From Methanospirillum stamsii (GTDB lineage Archaea > Halobacteriota > Methanomicrobia > Methanomicrobiales > Methanospirillaceae), in the NCBI RefSeq assembly GCF_046244385.1, contig NZ_CP176366.1, positions 2,232,001 to 2,296,000 on the forward strand: a stretch of 64,000 nt of DNA, given 5' to 3'. Position numbers and translations under genes: made by a program. The notes beneath the pieces were generated by a model. The model searched no databases. It saw nothing but the letters and a program-made list of their open reading frames with translations, and had not been told where the DNA came from. Below, piece by piece: positions 55,201 to 64,000 of the stretch (positions are counted from its first letter, which is position 1; every line of letters starts with the position of its first letter).

Positions 55201-57926
55201 ACCTCTCTACCCAAGGATACGGATGGTGTGACTTTGGAGGAAAGGATAATTCATACTTTAAGATAACAAAAGGCGGAACCGTGGATAATCCCAAAGAATT
55301 CCATCTTCTCAAAAGTTTCACAACAAAGGCACAATTCGGTATTCTCATCCAGGCATCAAATGTCACTATAAACGGAATTGATCTTTCAACCTCACCAAAT
55401 GCTGACCAGCGACCGGTAAACACCATCACCAATACCTATGCTCCGCTCATTAAGGCAGAAACCGGGGCAGCAGGGATCAAGGTAACGTCCGGGTATAGTA
55501 ACGTCAAACTGGTAAATGTGAATGTTCAGGCAGAAAATGTACCGGCCCTTCATATAGTCGATTCAAATGTGGAGATCATCGGAACCAATAACCCGAACCC
55601 CTGGCTGAAAACCTACACCGGCTGTGGAATAAATGATAACTGGGGGACACAGCTTACCGGTAAACTAAAATCAGGATATGGCCTTGGAATACTTCAACAA
55701 GCCCAATCCAGAAGTCCGGTTCTTACCATTACCGGATCAAATGGAAAAGGAGTAAACGTAACCGGACCGTTCAGTGGAATTGAAATGAGTGGCAGCACTG
55801 CTTCACTTACCCTGAATGGAAACAGGATTCATATAGATGGTTCCGGGACAGAAAGCGGGACTGGATCAAACAGAAATAGTGGCATTACCGCATGGAGTGG
55901 CAGTCATATTGTGGGATCCATGACCGAATCATCGATAACCGGTCAAGAATACGGAGTGTATGGACAGGGAGGAGCAACATGTAGCCTGACATGTCCGGGA
56001 TGCACCATTGATCCGGTCGTAATAACCAGTATGATTCGCTCATCAGATAGTGAACAGACCCGGCCAATCGGCTCATCAATAACCGGGGGAATTCATGGAA
56101 TCTACCTTACCGGTACCACTTCCACCTCGGGGACAGGAGAAGTAATAATTGATAACATAACGGTCCAGGGAAAAACAGGATATGGAATTAAATTAGACCA
56201 GGCCAGCGGTTATAATGTAACAATAACAAGTCCTGCAGGAATTCTGGGAGGACAGGGAAAAATCGGAACTACAGAAAGCTCAAGTAACCTGATTAATTCA
56301 GGCGGGATTACCATCACAACCGGAACACAGGGACCATATCCGGTCATGATATCTCTTGATGGCATATCAGGACCTGATCCATTCAATCTCCGGATAATCA
56401 ACGAATCCGGAGATATTACCTATGACATTACCAGATGGGACACTATGCCCGAAGGTGTAACTTATAATCCGGATACCCGGGTTCTATCATTCGAATCTCC
56501 CAGATTGGAAATGTACACCGCTGAAAAGTACGAATCCGGACAAACCAGAATCAGTGTCACCGGAATAAAGCCCGAAAGTGGCAGGGCCGGAACTACTGTC
56601 AGGATTTACAACCTCTCCGGGATATTTGATACCGGGGCAGCCAATAGCCGGGTAACCCTGTCTGGATCGAAAGAAAACCTCTACCTCACTGACCTTCTTG
56701 TTGAATCTGAAAACCATATAACAGGAGACCTCACCATCCCGTCACAAACCCGGACCGGCCCCTGGCAGGTAATTGTACAGCAGGATGACAGCACCAGCAC
56801 TGAAAATGTCACATTCACCGTTTTGCCTGCTGAATATTTTATCAATGCCACTGTTACAACGGGAGGAACAATAGATCCATCCGGAACAGTCCGGACACTG
56901 TCCGGATCAAACCAGACATTTGTAATGACGCCCGACTCGCAATATCAAATCTACGACATAATCTCGGACAATTTCAGCCTTGGACCAGTACAAAATTACA
57001 CATTCGTAAACATAACGGCAAACCATACAATCAATGCTCAATTCAAACCCATTGGCCTCACACCGGTAATATCAGGAGTCTCTCCTGAATCTGCCACTCA
57101 GGGAAGTACCATCACCCTGCATATATCAGGTCAGAATTTCTTTGGAGGTGAACAGGTAGATCTCACGAAAAATGGCTCCGTATACCTGACGAAAGTTGCA
57201 ATCATCAGGAATGATAAGTTGATAGTTCCAAATCTGGATTTGAAAACCGTTACAACCGGAGTGTACAATCTCTCTGTCACGAACCTGACAACCGGTCTTT
57301 CCGGGCGTAAAAACGATGCTTTGACAATAATCCCATCTCATCAAAAATTTTACACAATCACCACGATATCGGATAAATACGGGAGAATCATTCCTTCAGG
57401 TCCGGTGAAAGCCAGGGCAGGGACCAATAAAGTATTTTTATTCCTGGTGTTGCCGGGTGCTGAAATAGAAAGTATTACCGTGGATGGGACACCGGTGACT
57501 CTTGAGAATGGAAACACGTATACATTTTACCATATCATGTCAAATCACGTTTTAAAACTGAATACAAAATATATCCTGGAGAAAGTTTCTGCTCACTTTA
57601 CCACAGACAAAGAATCCGGCTCTGTCCCTTTTACTATTCATTTCACCGATACATCAACAGGATCACCCACAAAATGGCTTTGGTTTTTTGGTGATGGAAA
57701 AATTTCAACTCTACAAAATCCCATCCATACCTATGTTCGTCCGGGAAAATACACCGTAAGACTCATTGTGCAAAATCAATACTCCACTGATATGATTATT
57801 AAGAAGAATATTATCCATTCTACCGGAAATCGGAACCCATCTACAATTCAAAAAACAGATGAAGATCTTTCTTTTGAATTATATCCGATATTAAATCGAA
57901 TAAATTTCACTAATCCCTGGAAATAA
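52246..57926 (+). pseudogene. Array copy E: large secreted zinc-protease/TIG/PKD protein, one frameshift
   Basis: The only copy with a full C-terminus, about 1890 residues if joined. The signal peptide and N-terminal domain (52246-52815) are followed by an A10 run (52796-52805); A8 would continue in frame as GILTTTSVPEITIITPNEG. The second part then has the protease domain (HEFGHWLHLRDLCG, about 53535-53580), TIG domains, four 94-residue TIG repeats (54021-55130), a beta-helix-like region (about 55150-56330: ILIQASNVTINGIDL, SGIEMSGSTASLTLNGNRIHIDG), more TIG and bacterial-repeat-like modules, and a PKD domain (VPFTIHFTDTSTGSPTKWLWFFGDG). No anchor is visible at the end. Without frame repair the long part lacks a signal peptide. 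Confidence 0.82.
54021..55150 (+). repeat. Four tandem TIG-domain repeats of about 282 bp
   Basis: Units start at 54021, 54303, 54585 and 54870 with TACCGG/ACCGGAAT. Each encodes about 94 residues with VTGIxPxSGxNTG, LSGxxF, VxLTKxGQTxIxATxVxVxSSSLITCTLPITGAEPGxWNVTVTN and DGxxGTLxNGFTI. The second and third units are closest to each other. Copies B and D have lost most of this block by a deletion between CATCACTC and CTCCACCAGAGG. Confidence 0.85.
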
Positions 57927-58643
57927 TTACTTTTTTGAGACAATTTTTTTCTCGCAAATTTTATTATCCAATTCAAACCTCCTTAACAAATGGAATATCA
58001 TATGTTTTTATTCAAGTAACAATGAACACTTGCGTAATCACCGATACCATAGCTTTTTAGCACTGGCATACCTCTGAATTAGGATATTTGAATTATATGG
58101 GTGATGATTCGGACTGTAAAGAATTCATATTCAATTTAGGTGTAAATGAGTTTTTCCGGACTATTCTAATGAGATAATCTGTTCTTGTTATCACCTTAAA
58201 AAACTGGTCCTCTATTTTTTGATAGATCACTTAAAAAAATTCATTCCGGCGCCAATTGAGCATGCATGCATCCAATATTTAAAAAAATTTAAGAAATTTA
58301 TTAACTAATCACAGTCCGCATTTACGTGGGTTGGTTGTTTCTCACCAATGCACTTAAAACAGGGGATCCGGATTACTACCTTATCTTGTATCAACTCAGT
58401 ATTGAGTAATAATGGTGACCCCATGAGAAAATGAATAATATGGTTTAATCATCGAAAGAAGGTCAATTAGGTGAGATTTATCAAAAGGGTAATTCTATGG
58501 TAAAAATTGTCGATATTTTCATGAATTAAGTGAAAATTGGACGTATTCAGAAACCTATTCGTATGGTTTTATAGGTCTGGCTAAGTGATATGGTAATATG
58601 TCCGGATTTCAATGAATTATTACTATCAGGAAGCTCACCTGTA
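57927..58643. other. Spacer of about 700 bp without recognised gene
   Basis: A/T-rich, with several poly-T tracts just after the stop of copy E (57928-57960) that would serve as an archaeal terminator. No frame on either strand looks coding. Confidence 0.4.
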
Positions 58644-59003
58644 TCAAAGAACGCAGTCCTTACAGTCCTGCTTTCCACAGGGAATATTATCAATCTTCCA
58701 TTTCAGTGCCCAGGTTTTTATTGTCCGAATAATCTCAATCAGGTCAAGACCACTTTCTGTCAGGGTATATTCACATTTTACCGGAAATGAAGAGGTATCA
58801 ATCGTTTTGGAGACAATTTTTTCGTCTTCCAATTCCTTAAGCCGCTCAGAAAGGATCTTCGGGGTGATACCTTCAAGACTATCTTTTAATTCAGAGAACC
58901 TGCGGGTATAATTTTCTCCCTTGTATAACTCAAGGATTATCAGGAGAGTCCATTTCTTCGCCAGGTATTGAACTGTCAGGTTGACGGTACAGTTAGCTTG
59001 CAC
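58644..59003 (-). CDS. HxlR-family HTH regulator
   Basis: A 119-residue winged-helix protein if the GTG at 59003 is used, the usual length; in-frame ATGs at 59048 and 59090 would add 15 or 29 residues. The core LAKKWTLLIILELYKGENYTRRFSELKDSLEGITPKILSERLKELEDEKIV is typical of HxlR. The N-terminal Cys (NCTVN, matching the family's conserved CPV) and a CGKQDCKDC cluster at the C-terminus could sense redox state or bind metal. It is divergent from hybrid cluster protein, and a palindrome abuts its start, so it probably controls that gene and itself. Confidence 0.85.
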   Translation of the reverse strand: MQANCTVNLTVQYLAKKWTLLIILELYKGENYTRRFSELKDSLEGITPKILSERLKELEDEKIVSKTIDTSSFPVKCEYTLTESGLDLIEIIRTIKTWALKWKIDNIPCGKQDCKDCVL

Positions 59004-59021
59004 AGTATACTTTCTGATACT
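59004..59021. promoter_or_regulatory. Putative HxlR operator
   Basis: AGTATACTTTCTGATACT is an inverted repeat (AGTAT-N8-ATACT). The phrase GTATACTTTCT recurs at 59059-59069, 54 bases away and close to the hybrid cluster protein start. The two sites flank the divergent promoters, as expected for a local repressor that binds twice. Confidence 0.55.
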
Positions 59022-59088
59022 CACAACTATTAATAACTTGATATACATAGGATATCGTGTATACTTTCTATATTCGAGGATGATGACC

Positions 59089-60705
59089 ATGTTCTGTTAT
59101 CAATGTGAAGAAACAGCCCGGGGAACCGGTTGCACGGTAAAAGGTGTCTGCGGGAAAGAGGATCATACCGCAGGAGTACAGGATGTTCTTCTCTATATCT
59201 GCAAAGGAATCTCAATCCGAAATTTAGCCGCTATGGAAAAAGGAGCCGGAAACAAAGACGCCGGGGCACTCATCACAGATGCCCTGTTTGCCACCCTGAC
59301 CAATACTAACTTTGATGACAAGCGGCTCAGGGAGATGATCAACCAGGCGATTGCAATAAGGGACTCTCTCCCGAAGTCCGGAGATAATGAGCCTGATGCA
59401 TGCACCTGGACGCCAAAAAGCGATGCTGATATCGAAGCGAAGGCAAAGGAGATTGCAGACCTTGCAAATGTGAACGATGATGTTCATTCCCTTCGGGCTA
59501 TGCTGGTCTTTGGCCTGAAAGGACTTGCAGCCTACTACCATCATGCTGAGACCCTTGGCTATACTGATGAAGAAATTGTAATATTCATGCAGAAGGGGCT
59601 TGCTTCCACCATCCAGGACCTTCCGGCTGATAAAATGACCGCCCTGGTCCTTGAATGCGGGTCGGTCGGGGTGAAAGTTCTTGCCCTGCTTGATTCTGCA
59701 AACACAAAGACGTATGGAAGTCCGGAGATAACCTCAGTAAAAACAACCGTGGGAACAAACCCTGGTATTCTTATCACCGGTCATGACCTTCGGGACCTTG
59801 ATCAGCTCCTGGAGCAGTCAAAGGATAGTGGTGTTGATATCTACACTCATGGAGAGATGCTCCCGGCAAATGCCTACCCGGAACTGAAGAAATACTCTCA
59901 CCTTGTCGGGAATTATGGTTCATCCTGGTGGCATCAGAAAGAGGACTTCGAGAAGTTCAATGGCCCGATAGTAGTGACAACAAATTGTATCGTCCCGCCA
60001 AAGGACTCGTACAAAGACAAGATCTACACCACCGGACCTGCAGGGTATCCGGGAGTAAAGCACATTGCAAAATCGGCGAACGGAACAAAAGACTTCTCAA
60101 AGGTCATCGAACATGCAAAAACCTGCCCGCCACCGCTCGACCCCGGAACCAACGGTCGTGATCTGATAACCGGCTGTGCTCATGATGCAGTACTCGCGAT
60201 TGCCGGCACAGTCATCGAAGCGGTCAAAAAAGGAGATATCAGGCGGTTCATCGTGATGGCCGGATGTGACGGTCGCCGTGGCGAACGGAAATATTATACA
60301 GAATTTGCAAAGGCTCTTCCAAAAGACACCGTAATCCTCACCGCCGGATGTGCCAAGTACCGGTATAATTACCTGGACCTTGGAACCATCGGAGGAATCC
60401 CCCGGGTGATTGATGCCGGACAGTGTAATGACTGTTATTCGCTGGTTGTCATCGCACAGGCTCTTGCAGAAGCATTCGGTGTTGGAATCAACGAACTGCC
60501 GGTTTCGTACAACATCGCCTGGTATGAACAGAAGGCAGTACTGGTCCTGCTTGCCCTCCTTTCACTCGGTGTTAAAAACATCACCCTTGGCCCGAAACTT
60601 CCCGGGTTTGTCTCTCCGGGAGTGCTGAAGGTTCTGGTCGATACCTTTAACATCGGAAACATCAGCACGGTTGAAGAAGACATTGAGCGGATGGTTCCCG
60701 CCTGA
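59089..60705 (+). CDS. hcp: Hybrid cluster protein (hydroxylamine reductase)
   Basis: A 538-residue protein from the ATG at 59089 (MFCYQCEETA, GAGG 9 bases upstream; two ATGs just before are too close to it). The N-terminal cysteines CYQCEETARGTGCTVKGVCG bind a cubane cluster. Later motifs GLKGLAAYYHHAETLGY, TNCIVPPKDSY, IVMAGCDGRRGERKYY, TAGCAKYRYNYL and DAGQCNDCYS carry the ligands of the 4Fe-2S-2O hybrid cluster. It reduces hydroxylamine to ammonia in vitro and acts on NO or in S-nitrosylation in vivo. It heads a run of redox-linked genes ending in rubredoxin. Confidence 0.95.
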   Translation: MFCYQCEETARGTGCTVKGVCGKEDHTAGVQDVLLYICKGISIRNLAAMEKGAGNKDAGALITDALFATLTNTNFDDKRLREMINQAIAIRDSLPKSGDNEPDACTWTPKSDADIEAKAKEIADLANVNDDVHSLRAMLVFGLKGLAAYYHHAETLGYTDEEIVIFMQKGLASTIQDLPADKMTALVLECGSVGVKVLALLDSANTKTYGSPEITSVKTTVGTNPGILITGHDLRDLDQLLEQSKDSGVDIYTHGEMLPANAYPELKKYSHLVGNYGSSWWHQKEDFEKFNGPIVVTTNCIVPPKDSYKDKIYTTGPAGYPGVKHIAKSANGTKDFSKVIEHAKTCPPPLDPGTNGRDLITGCAHDAVLAIAGTVIEAVKKGDIRRFIVMAGCDGRRGERKYYTEFAKALPKDTVILTAGCAKYRYNYLDLGTIGGIPRVIDAGQCNDCYSLVVIAQALAEAFGVGINELPVSYNIAWYEQKAVLVLLALLSLGVKNITLGPKLPGFVSPGVLKVLVDTFNIGNISTVEEDIERMVPA

Positions 60706-60752
60706 ATACTTTATACAGCCATAACATAGCCTCTCCTCGTATGGTGATACAA

Positions 60753-61133
60753 ATGGAATTCAATGCCGAAACACTTAAAAAAACTGAAAACCCCGGGAAA
60801 AAGCGGGATGAACTCAGGGCGAAAGTCATCAGTCTTAAAGATCTGGTAGATTACCAGGACGGTACGGTTGCGAGCCGGATGATTGTCAATACGAAAGCTG
60901 GTTCACTCACGCTCTTCTCCTTTGACGAGGACGAAGGACTTTCTGAGCACACCGCTCCTTTTGATGCGGTAGTGACCATCCTTGACGGGGAATGTGAGGT
61001 CTGGATTTCAGGAGTAACACACCAGATGAAAGAAGGAGACACCATTATCTTTCCGGCAGGAGTTCCCCATGCTCTGAGTGCTGTTACCCGGTTTAAGATG
61101 TCCCTGACGATGATCCGGGAGAAAGAGTCATGA
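60753..61133 (+). CDS. Cupin-domain protein
   Basis: A 126-residue single-cupin protein from the ATG at 60753 (GGTGAT just upstream; the ATG at 60741 is the alternative). The two cupin motifs are EDEGLSEHTAPFDAVVTILDGECE (metal ligand His reduced in number) and KEGDTIIFPAGVPHALSAV. The first motif has H but lacks the usual HxH pair, so metal binding may be weak. It follows hcp by 48 bases and overlaps the next gene. The same gene order is seen in other methanogens; its role in nitrosative stress is inferred. Confidence 0.85.
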   Translation: MEFNAETLKKTENPGKKRDELRAKVISLKDLVDYQDGTVASRMIVNTKAGSLTLFSFDEDEGLSEHTAPFDAVVTILDGECEVWISGVTHQMKEGDTIIFPAGVPHALSAVTRFKMSLTMIREKES

Positions 61134-61414
61134 GCGATGAGAAGGACGGGGTCTACTGCAAGGTCTGCGGGGGTATCATCCCGCAGGATACAAAGATTGG
61201 TTGTATTGAGGTCAATGGAAAGCCTACCGGGATTAATCAGCTTGATTTTATCCTGGATGAGGTCAGAGCCCTCCACCTGCATAGTGACCGGGATATTAAA
61301 TCTGAACTCTTAACACGGGCGAAGGTTCTCAATTATATCCCCACAAAGATGACAGATATGTATACTGATGCCCTGTTTTGTGTCTATAATGAACGGTATA
61401 AACAGAAGGAATGA
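61130..61414 (+). CDS. Small CxxC protein of unknown function
   Basis: A 94-residue protein starting with a zinc- or iron-knuckle (YCKVCGGIIPQDTKIGCIEV) followed by a helical part (INQLDFILDEVRALHLHSDRDIKSELLTRAKVLNYIP) and a single further Cys (DALFCVYN). Its ATG overlaps the cupin stop (ATGA), and rubredoxin starts five bases after its end. Position suggests a role in the same redox module. Family not recognised. Confidence 0.75.
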   Translation: MSDEKDGVYCKVCGGIIPQDTKIGCIEVNGKPTGINQLDFILDEVRALHLHSDRDIKSELLTRAKVLNYIPTKMTDMYTDALFCVYNERYKQKE

Positions 61415-61419
61415 TATAA

Positions 61420-61581
61420 ATGGACTCATATGAATGCACAATCTGCGGATATGTATATGATCCGGCAAAGGGTGACGAAAAGGCCGGCATTCCTCCCGGA
61501 ACCTCATTCGATGACCTTCCGGACGACTGGCTCTGCCCGTTATGTCAGGAAGGAAAGGAAGTGTTTGAGATCGTCTCCTGA
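61420..61581 (+). CDS. Rubredoxin
   Basis: A 53-residue rubredoxin: MDSYECTICGYVYDPAKGD, then GIPPGTSFDDLPDDWLCPLCQEGKEVFEIV. The CxxCG and CPLC pairs bind one iron atom, and YxYDPxxGD and PDDWxCPxC are the family signature. It is a one-electron carrier and in methanogens often feeds O2 or NO detoxification enzymes. It is the last of the tightly packed genes after hcp. Confidence 0.95.
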   Translation: MDSYECTICGYVYDPAKGDEKAGIPPGTSFDDLPDDWLCPLCQEGKEVFEIVS

Positions 61582-61623
61582 CCATACTCTCTTTTTTGAT
61601 CTTGAAAAGTTTGGGGGATCACC

Positions 61624-62118
61624 ATGATTCATGCAATTATGAGGGATATGATCCGATATTTTGAGGGTGATGTGAAACGGATCAATCATGCTCTCAAGGT
61701 CTTCTGTTTTGCCTCGCTTATCTCGAAAGAGTCAGGAACTGATGAGCGGGAAGACCTGATCGTTGGTATTACTGCACTCCTGCATGATATTGGAATAAAA
61801 GAGGCTGAACGAAAGTTTCAGTCTTCATCCGGAAAATACCAGGAACAGGAAGGCCCGTTGGTTGCCAGGGAAATTTTAGTTAGGTATGACCTGGATGATA
61901 CGATTATTGACCGGGTCTGTTTCATAATCGGCAATCATCATTCCTATTCAAAAATTGATGGCAATGACTTTCAGATCCTGGTGGAAGCAGATTTTCTTGT
62001 GAATATCTTTGAAGATTTGGTCCGGGATGACTCGGTCAGGAATATCAGGGATAAGATATTCAGAACCGAATCCGGAATCCGGTTACTGGAAGGGATGTAC
62101 CCGTTAAAATCCCCCTGA
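61624..62118 (+). CDS. HD-domain phosphohydrolase
   Basis: A 164-residue protein with HD-superfamily metal ligands: H in RINHALKV, HD in LLHDIG, HH in GNHHSY, and a final D in VEADFLVN. The family hydrolyses phosphomonoesters or phosphodiesters, often of nucleotides. It follows rubredoxin by 42 bases and may be the last gene of the operon. The substrate is unknown. Confidence 0.87.
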   Translation: MIHAIMRDMIRYFEGDVKRINHALKVFCFASLISKESGTDEREDLIVGITALLHDIGIKEAERKFQSSSGKYQEQEGPLVAREILVRYDLDDTIIDRVCFIIGNHHSYSKIDGNDFQILVEADFLVNIFEDLVRDDSVRNIRDKIFRTESGIRLLEGMYPLKSP

Positions 62119-62302
62119 TTTATTATCCTCTTTTCTCAATAATCTGTCCGGTTTCAGGGTATAAAACGGGGCAGGATTTTTGTATGTCTCCGCATTTTAT
62201 CCGCAGAAAAATACCGATAACCATTATTACACGAATTTTTCCGTTTCCTTCTCTGCCGTGCTATACTGTCTCTATGCTCAATCCAACGATGTATCTAAAT
62301 AG

Positions 62303-62320
62303 TATTGTATTAGTACAATA
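62303..62320. promoter_or_regulatory. Putative PadR operator
   Basis: TATTGTA-TTAG-TACAATA is a perfect inverted repeat ending 5 bases before the PadR start. PadR repressors bind related TGTA...TACA palindromes and often control their own operon, so this is a likely autoregulatory site covering the start. Confidence 0.6.
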
Positions 62321-62324
62321 TTGT

Positions 62325-62885
62325 ATGAGCTCGATCTCGAACATGGAGACGGCCCTCCTGGGGCTTCTCTCTGAAAGACCGATGTATCCGTATGAGATTG
62401 AAAAGAATGTATGGGAACATGACATGCGGTACTGGACCGAGATCTCACTCTCATCTATCTACAAAGTTCTGGAAAAACTTGAAAAGAAACTCCTCGTAGA
62501 CGTGAACCTGACCGTCACTGATACCAACAAGGTCAAGAAGATCTATTCCATCACCGAAAAAGGAAAAAAGGAACTCAAAGAGAGGATCGTTGAGATCATG
62601 TCTGAACTGGAGGTCAGTATTCACCAGATTGATCTGGCTCTTGCAAATCTCAGCATTCTGACGACGGAAGAGGTGAACGAAGTCCTGGGCAAATATCTGA
62701 AGTCAATTGATGAACGTATTACCTGCTACAAGGAATTGGAGAAGTATCTTCTTGAACACGAATGTGCGGTAGGAAATCTTGCCCTGTCAAAGAGGAGGCA
62801 GTTTCTCATGAAGGCAGAACGGGAATGGGTTATCAGTTTTCTTGATGAGTTCAATACAGAGAGCGGAGAGGAATCAAATGAGTGA
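62325..62885 (+). CDS. PadR-family transcriptional regulator
   Basis: A 186-residue protein from the ATG at 62325 (MSSISNMETALLGLLSERPMYPYEIEKNVWEHDMRYWTEISLSSIYKVLEKLEKKLLV), the start that matches PadR; the frame is open 140 bases further upstream but that part is not protein-like. The N-terminal winged helix (about 1-85) is followed by a helical dimer domain. It overlaps the UvrA-like gene by eight bases. PadR proteins usually sense hydrophobic drugs and derepress an efflux or resistance gene. Confidence 0.9.
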   Translation: MSSISNMETALLGLLSERPMYPYEIEKNVWEHDMRYWTEISLSSIYKVLEKLEKKLLVDVNLTVTDTNKVKKIYSITEKGKKELKERIVEIMSELEVSIHQIDLALANLSILTTEEVNEVLGKYLKSIDERITCYKELEKYLLEHECAVGNLALSKRRQFLMKAEREWVISFLDEFNTESGEESNE

Positions 62886-64000
62886 GGACATAAAGCTCTC
62901 CGGTGTCAGGGTTCACAACCTGAAAAATATCTCGGTCTCTATCCCGAAGAACCAGATTGTGGTCTTTACCGGAGTATCCGGAAGCGGGAAATCCTCTCTC
63001 GTGTTCGATACCATCGGCCTTGAGGCACGGCGGCAGCTTATTGAGACCTTCAGCACTTTTGAACGCTCTATGCTCCCGAAGATAACCCGGCCGGACGTGG
63101 ATGAGATTGTAAATCTCTCGCCGGTCATCGTCATCGATCAGAAGAGACCAGGCCAGACAATCCGGTCCACGGTCGGAACCATGACCGAACTCTACACCTA
63201 CCTTCGTCTCCTCTATTCCCGGTGCGGAGAGCCGTTCATCGGAGGATCAAACCTCTTTTCGTTCAACAATGCAGAAGGAATGTGCCCTGAATGCAGTGGT
63301 CTTGGACAATTGATGGTCATCGATGAGAATAAGGTGTTTGATTTTTCAAAAAGCGTTGCAGGGGGAGCCATTCTGCATCCCCAGTACAAAAAGGGTGGGT
63401 ACTACTGGTCGTCGCTGATGAAATCAGAACTCTTTGATCCTCATTGTCCAGTGGGAGAACTCTCCGAGAAGGGACGATATAATCTGATGCATCATCCCCA
63501 GACGACTATCCTGGGTGAACGGTTTGGGGAGAAGTACCAGGCACAATATGAAGGAGTACTGAGCAGACTGAAAAAGACCTATATCAACAAAGAAGAGAAT
63601 TCTGATGCATATACCCAGTTCTTCAGGTATGAGATCTGTCCCTCCTGTCATGGTTCACGGCTGAATGAGCAGGCACGTTCGGTCAGAGTTGCTGGAAGAA
63701 CAATCCCTGAACTGATTTACCTGGAGATGCCTGATCTCCTCTCCTGGCTTGATACCCTTGATCACCCGCATGCAGTTCCGATTGCCCGAAAGATGGGACT
63801 CATCATCCAGTATCTTATCGATATCGGCGTCGGATACCTTACTCTTCACCGACCGGTGGCAACCCTCTCCGGTGGTGAGGCACAGCGGGTCAAGATTGCC
63901 AAACAACTTGACTGTACATTGGTAAATCTCGTCTATATCCTTGATGAACCAAGCATCGGACTTCATCCCCGTGATATCCGGAACCTGACCCGGATACTGA
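62878..64000 (+). CDS. UvrA-like ABC ATPase (C-terminal part beyond window)
   Basis: The first 374 residues are visible. Walker A is GVSGSGKSSLVFDT, the signature motif is TLSGGEAQRVKIAKQL and Walker B is VYILDEPSIGLHPRD. Zinc-finger cysteines CPECSGLG and CPSCHGSRL are present, as in excinuclease subunit A. The distance from Walker A to the signature is shorter than in UvrA (about 305 residues against about 450), which is typical of UvrA2-like resistance proteins. It overlaps PadR, so it is regulated by it. A role in drug or DNA-adduct resistance rather than general excision repair is inferred. Confidence 0.9.
   Translation, partial: MSEDIKLSGVRVHNLKNISVSIPKNQIVVFTGVSGSGKSSLVFDTIGLEARRQLIETFSTFERSMLPKITRPDVDEIVNLSPVIVIDQKRPGQTIRSTVGTMTELYTYLRLLYSRCGEPFIGGSNLFSFNNAEGMCPECSGLGQLMVIDENKVFDFSKSVAGGAILHPQYKKGGYYWSSLMKSELFDPHCPVGELSEKGRYNLMHHPQTTILGERFGEKYQAQYEGVLSRLKKTYINKEENSDAYTQFFRYEICPSCHGSRLNEQARSVRVAGRTIPELIYLEMPDLLSWLDTLDHPHAVPIARKMGLIIQYLIDIGVGYLTLHRPVATLSGGEAQRVKIAKQLDCTLVNLVYILDEPSIGLHPRDIRNLTRIL

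Overview
The window looks like a chromosomal segment of a methanogenic archaeon of the Methanomicrobiales, most likely Methanospirillum or a close relative. This is inferred from gene content: archaeal HMG-CoA synthase preceded by its usual HTH gene, methanogen-type exported proteins with a 'SGxTNL' repeat, soluble PAS-type chemoreceptors with CheW, archaeal class hybrid cluster protein with rubredoxin, and many large secreted PQQ/TIG/PKD surface proteins. No rRNA, tRNA or CRISPR array was recognised.

Region 1 (1-29 kb) is mostly ordinary chromosome. It starts with the mevalonate-pathway HMG-CoA synthase, then a small heat-shock protein, an exported acetolactate decarboxylase, a serine beta-lactamase-like hydrolase, a condensation-domain acyltransferase, a PQQ beta-propeller surface protein, a chemoreceptor, an S9 peptidase, a TSUP transporter, a HepT/MntA toxin-antitoxin pair and an unusual SBP3-Cache-delta-60 fusion. 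An IS1182-type element (10855-12605, TSD AATA) splits a DUF2178-like membrane protein gene; removing it restores the frame exactly. A second IS (17617-19068) has a frameshifted transposase. Several single-copy genes (wrbA-like, a small secreted protein) carry one-base frameshifts, some at homopolymers.

Region 2 (29-42 kb) is an insertion-sequence graveyard built around one chemoreceptor gene. A multi-PAS receptor that should read straight into its cheW neighbour is broken into four pieces by two related IS1634 copies, an IS630 element and an IS701 element. A PIN toxin remnant with its antitoxin, a 163-bp MITE and an acylphosphatase-like remnant lie inside the gap. Clean excision of each IS1634 copy restores the receptor reading frame at the target duplication.

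Region 3 (42.3-57.9 kb) is a tandem family of secreted proteins: signal peptide, a unique N-terminal domain, a TIG domain, a matrixin-like zinc protease domain (HEFGHWxxLRD), then TIG repeats. There are five full or partial copies plus one fragment. Four copies follow near-identical 520-550-bp leader blocks, each ending in a 53-codon ORF whose stop overlaps the start of the large gene. Only the last copy keeps the long C-terminus (TIG repeats, beta-helix-like region, PKD). Several copies are shifted in or out of frame at one A-rich tract at the same domain junction, so this array may be a phase-variable or recombining surface-protein locus, or a decaying one.

Region 4 (58.6-64 kb) is a redox-stress module: an HxlR regulator divergent from hybrid cluster protein, then cupin, a CxxC protein, rubredoxin and an HD phosphohydrolase. 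It is followed by a PadR regulator overlapping a UvrA-like ATPase that runs off the window.
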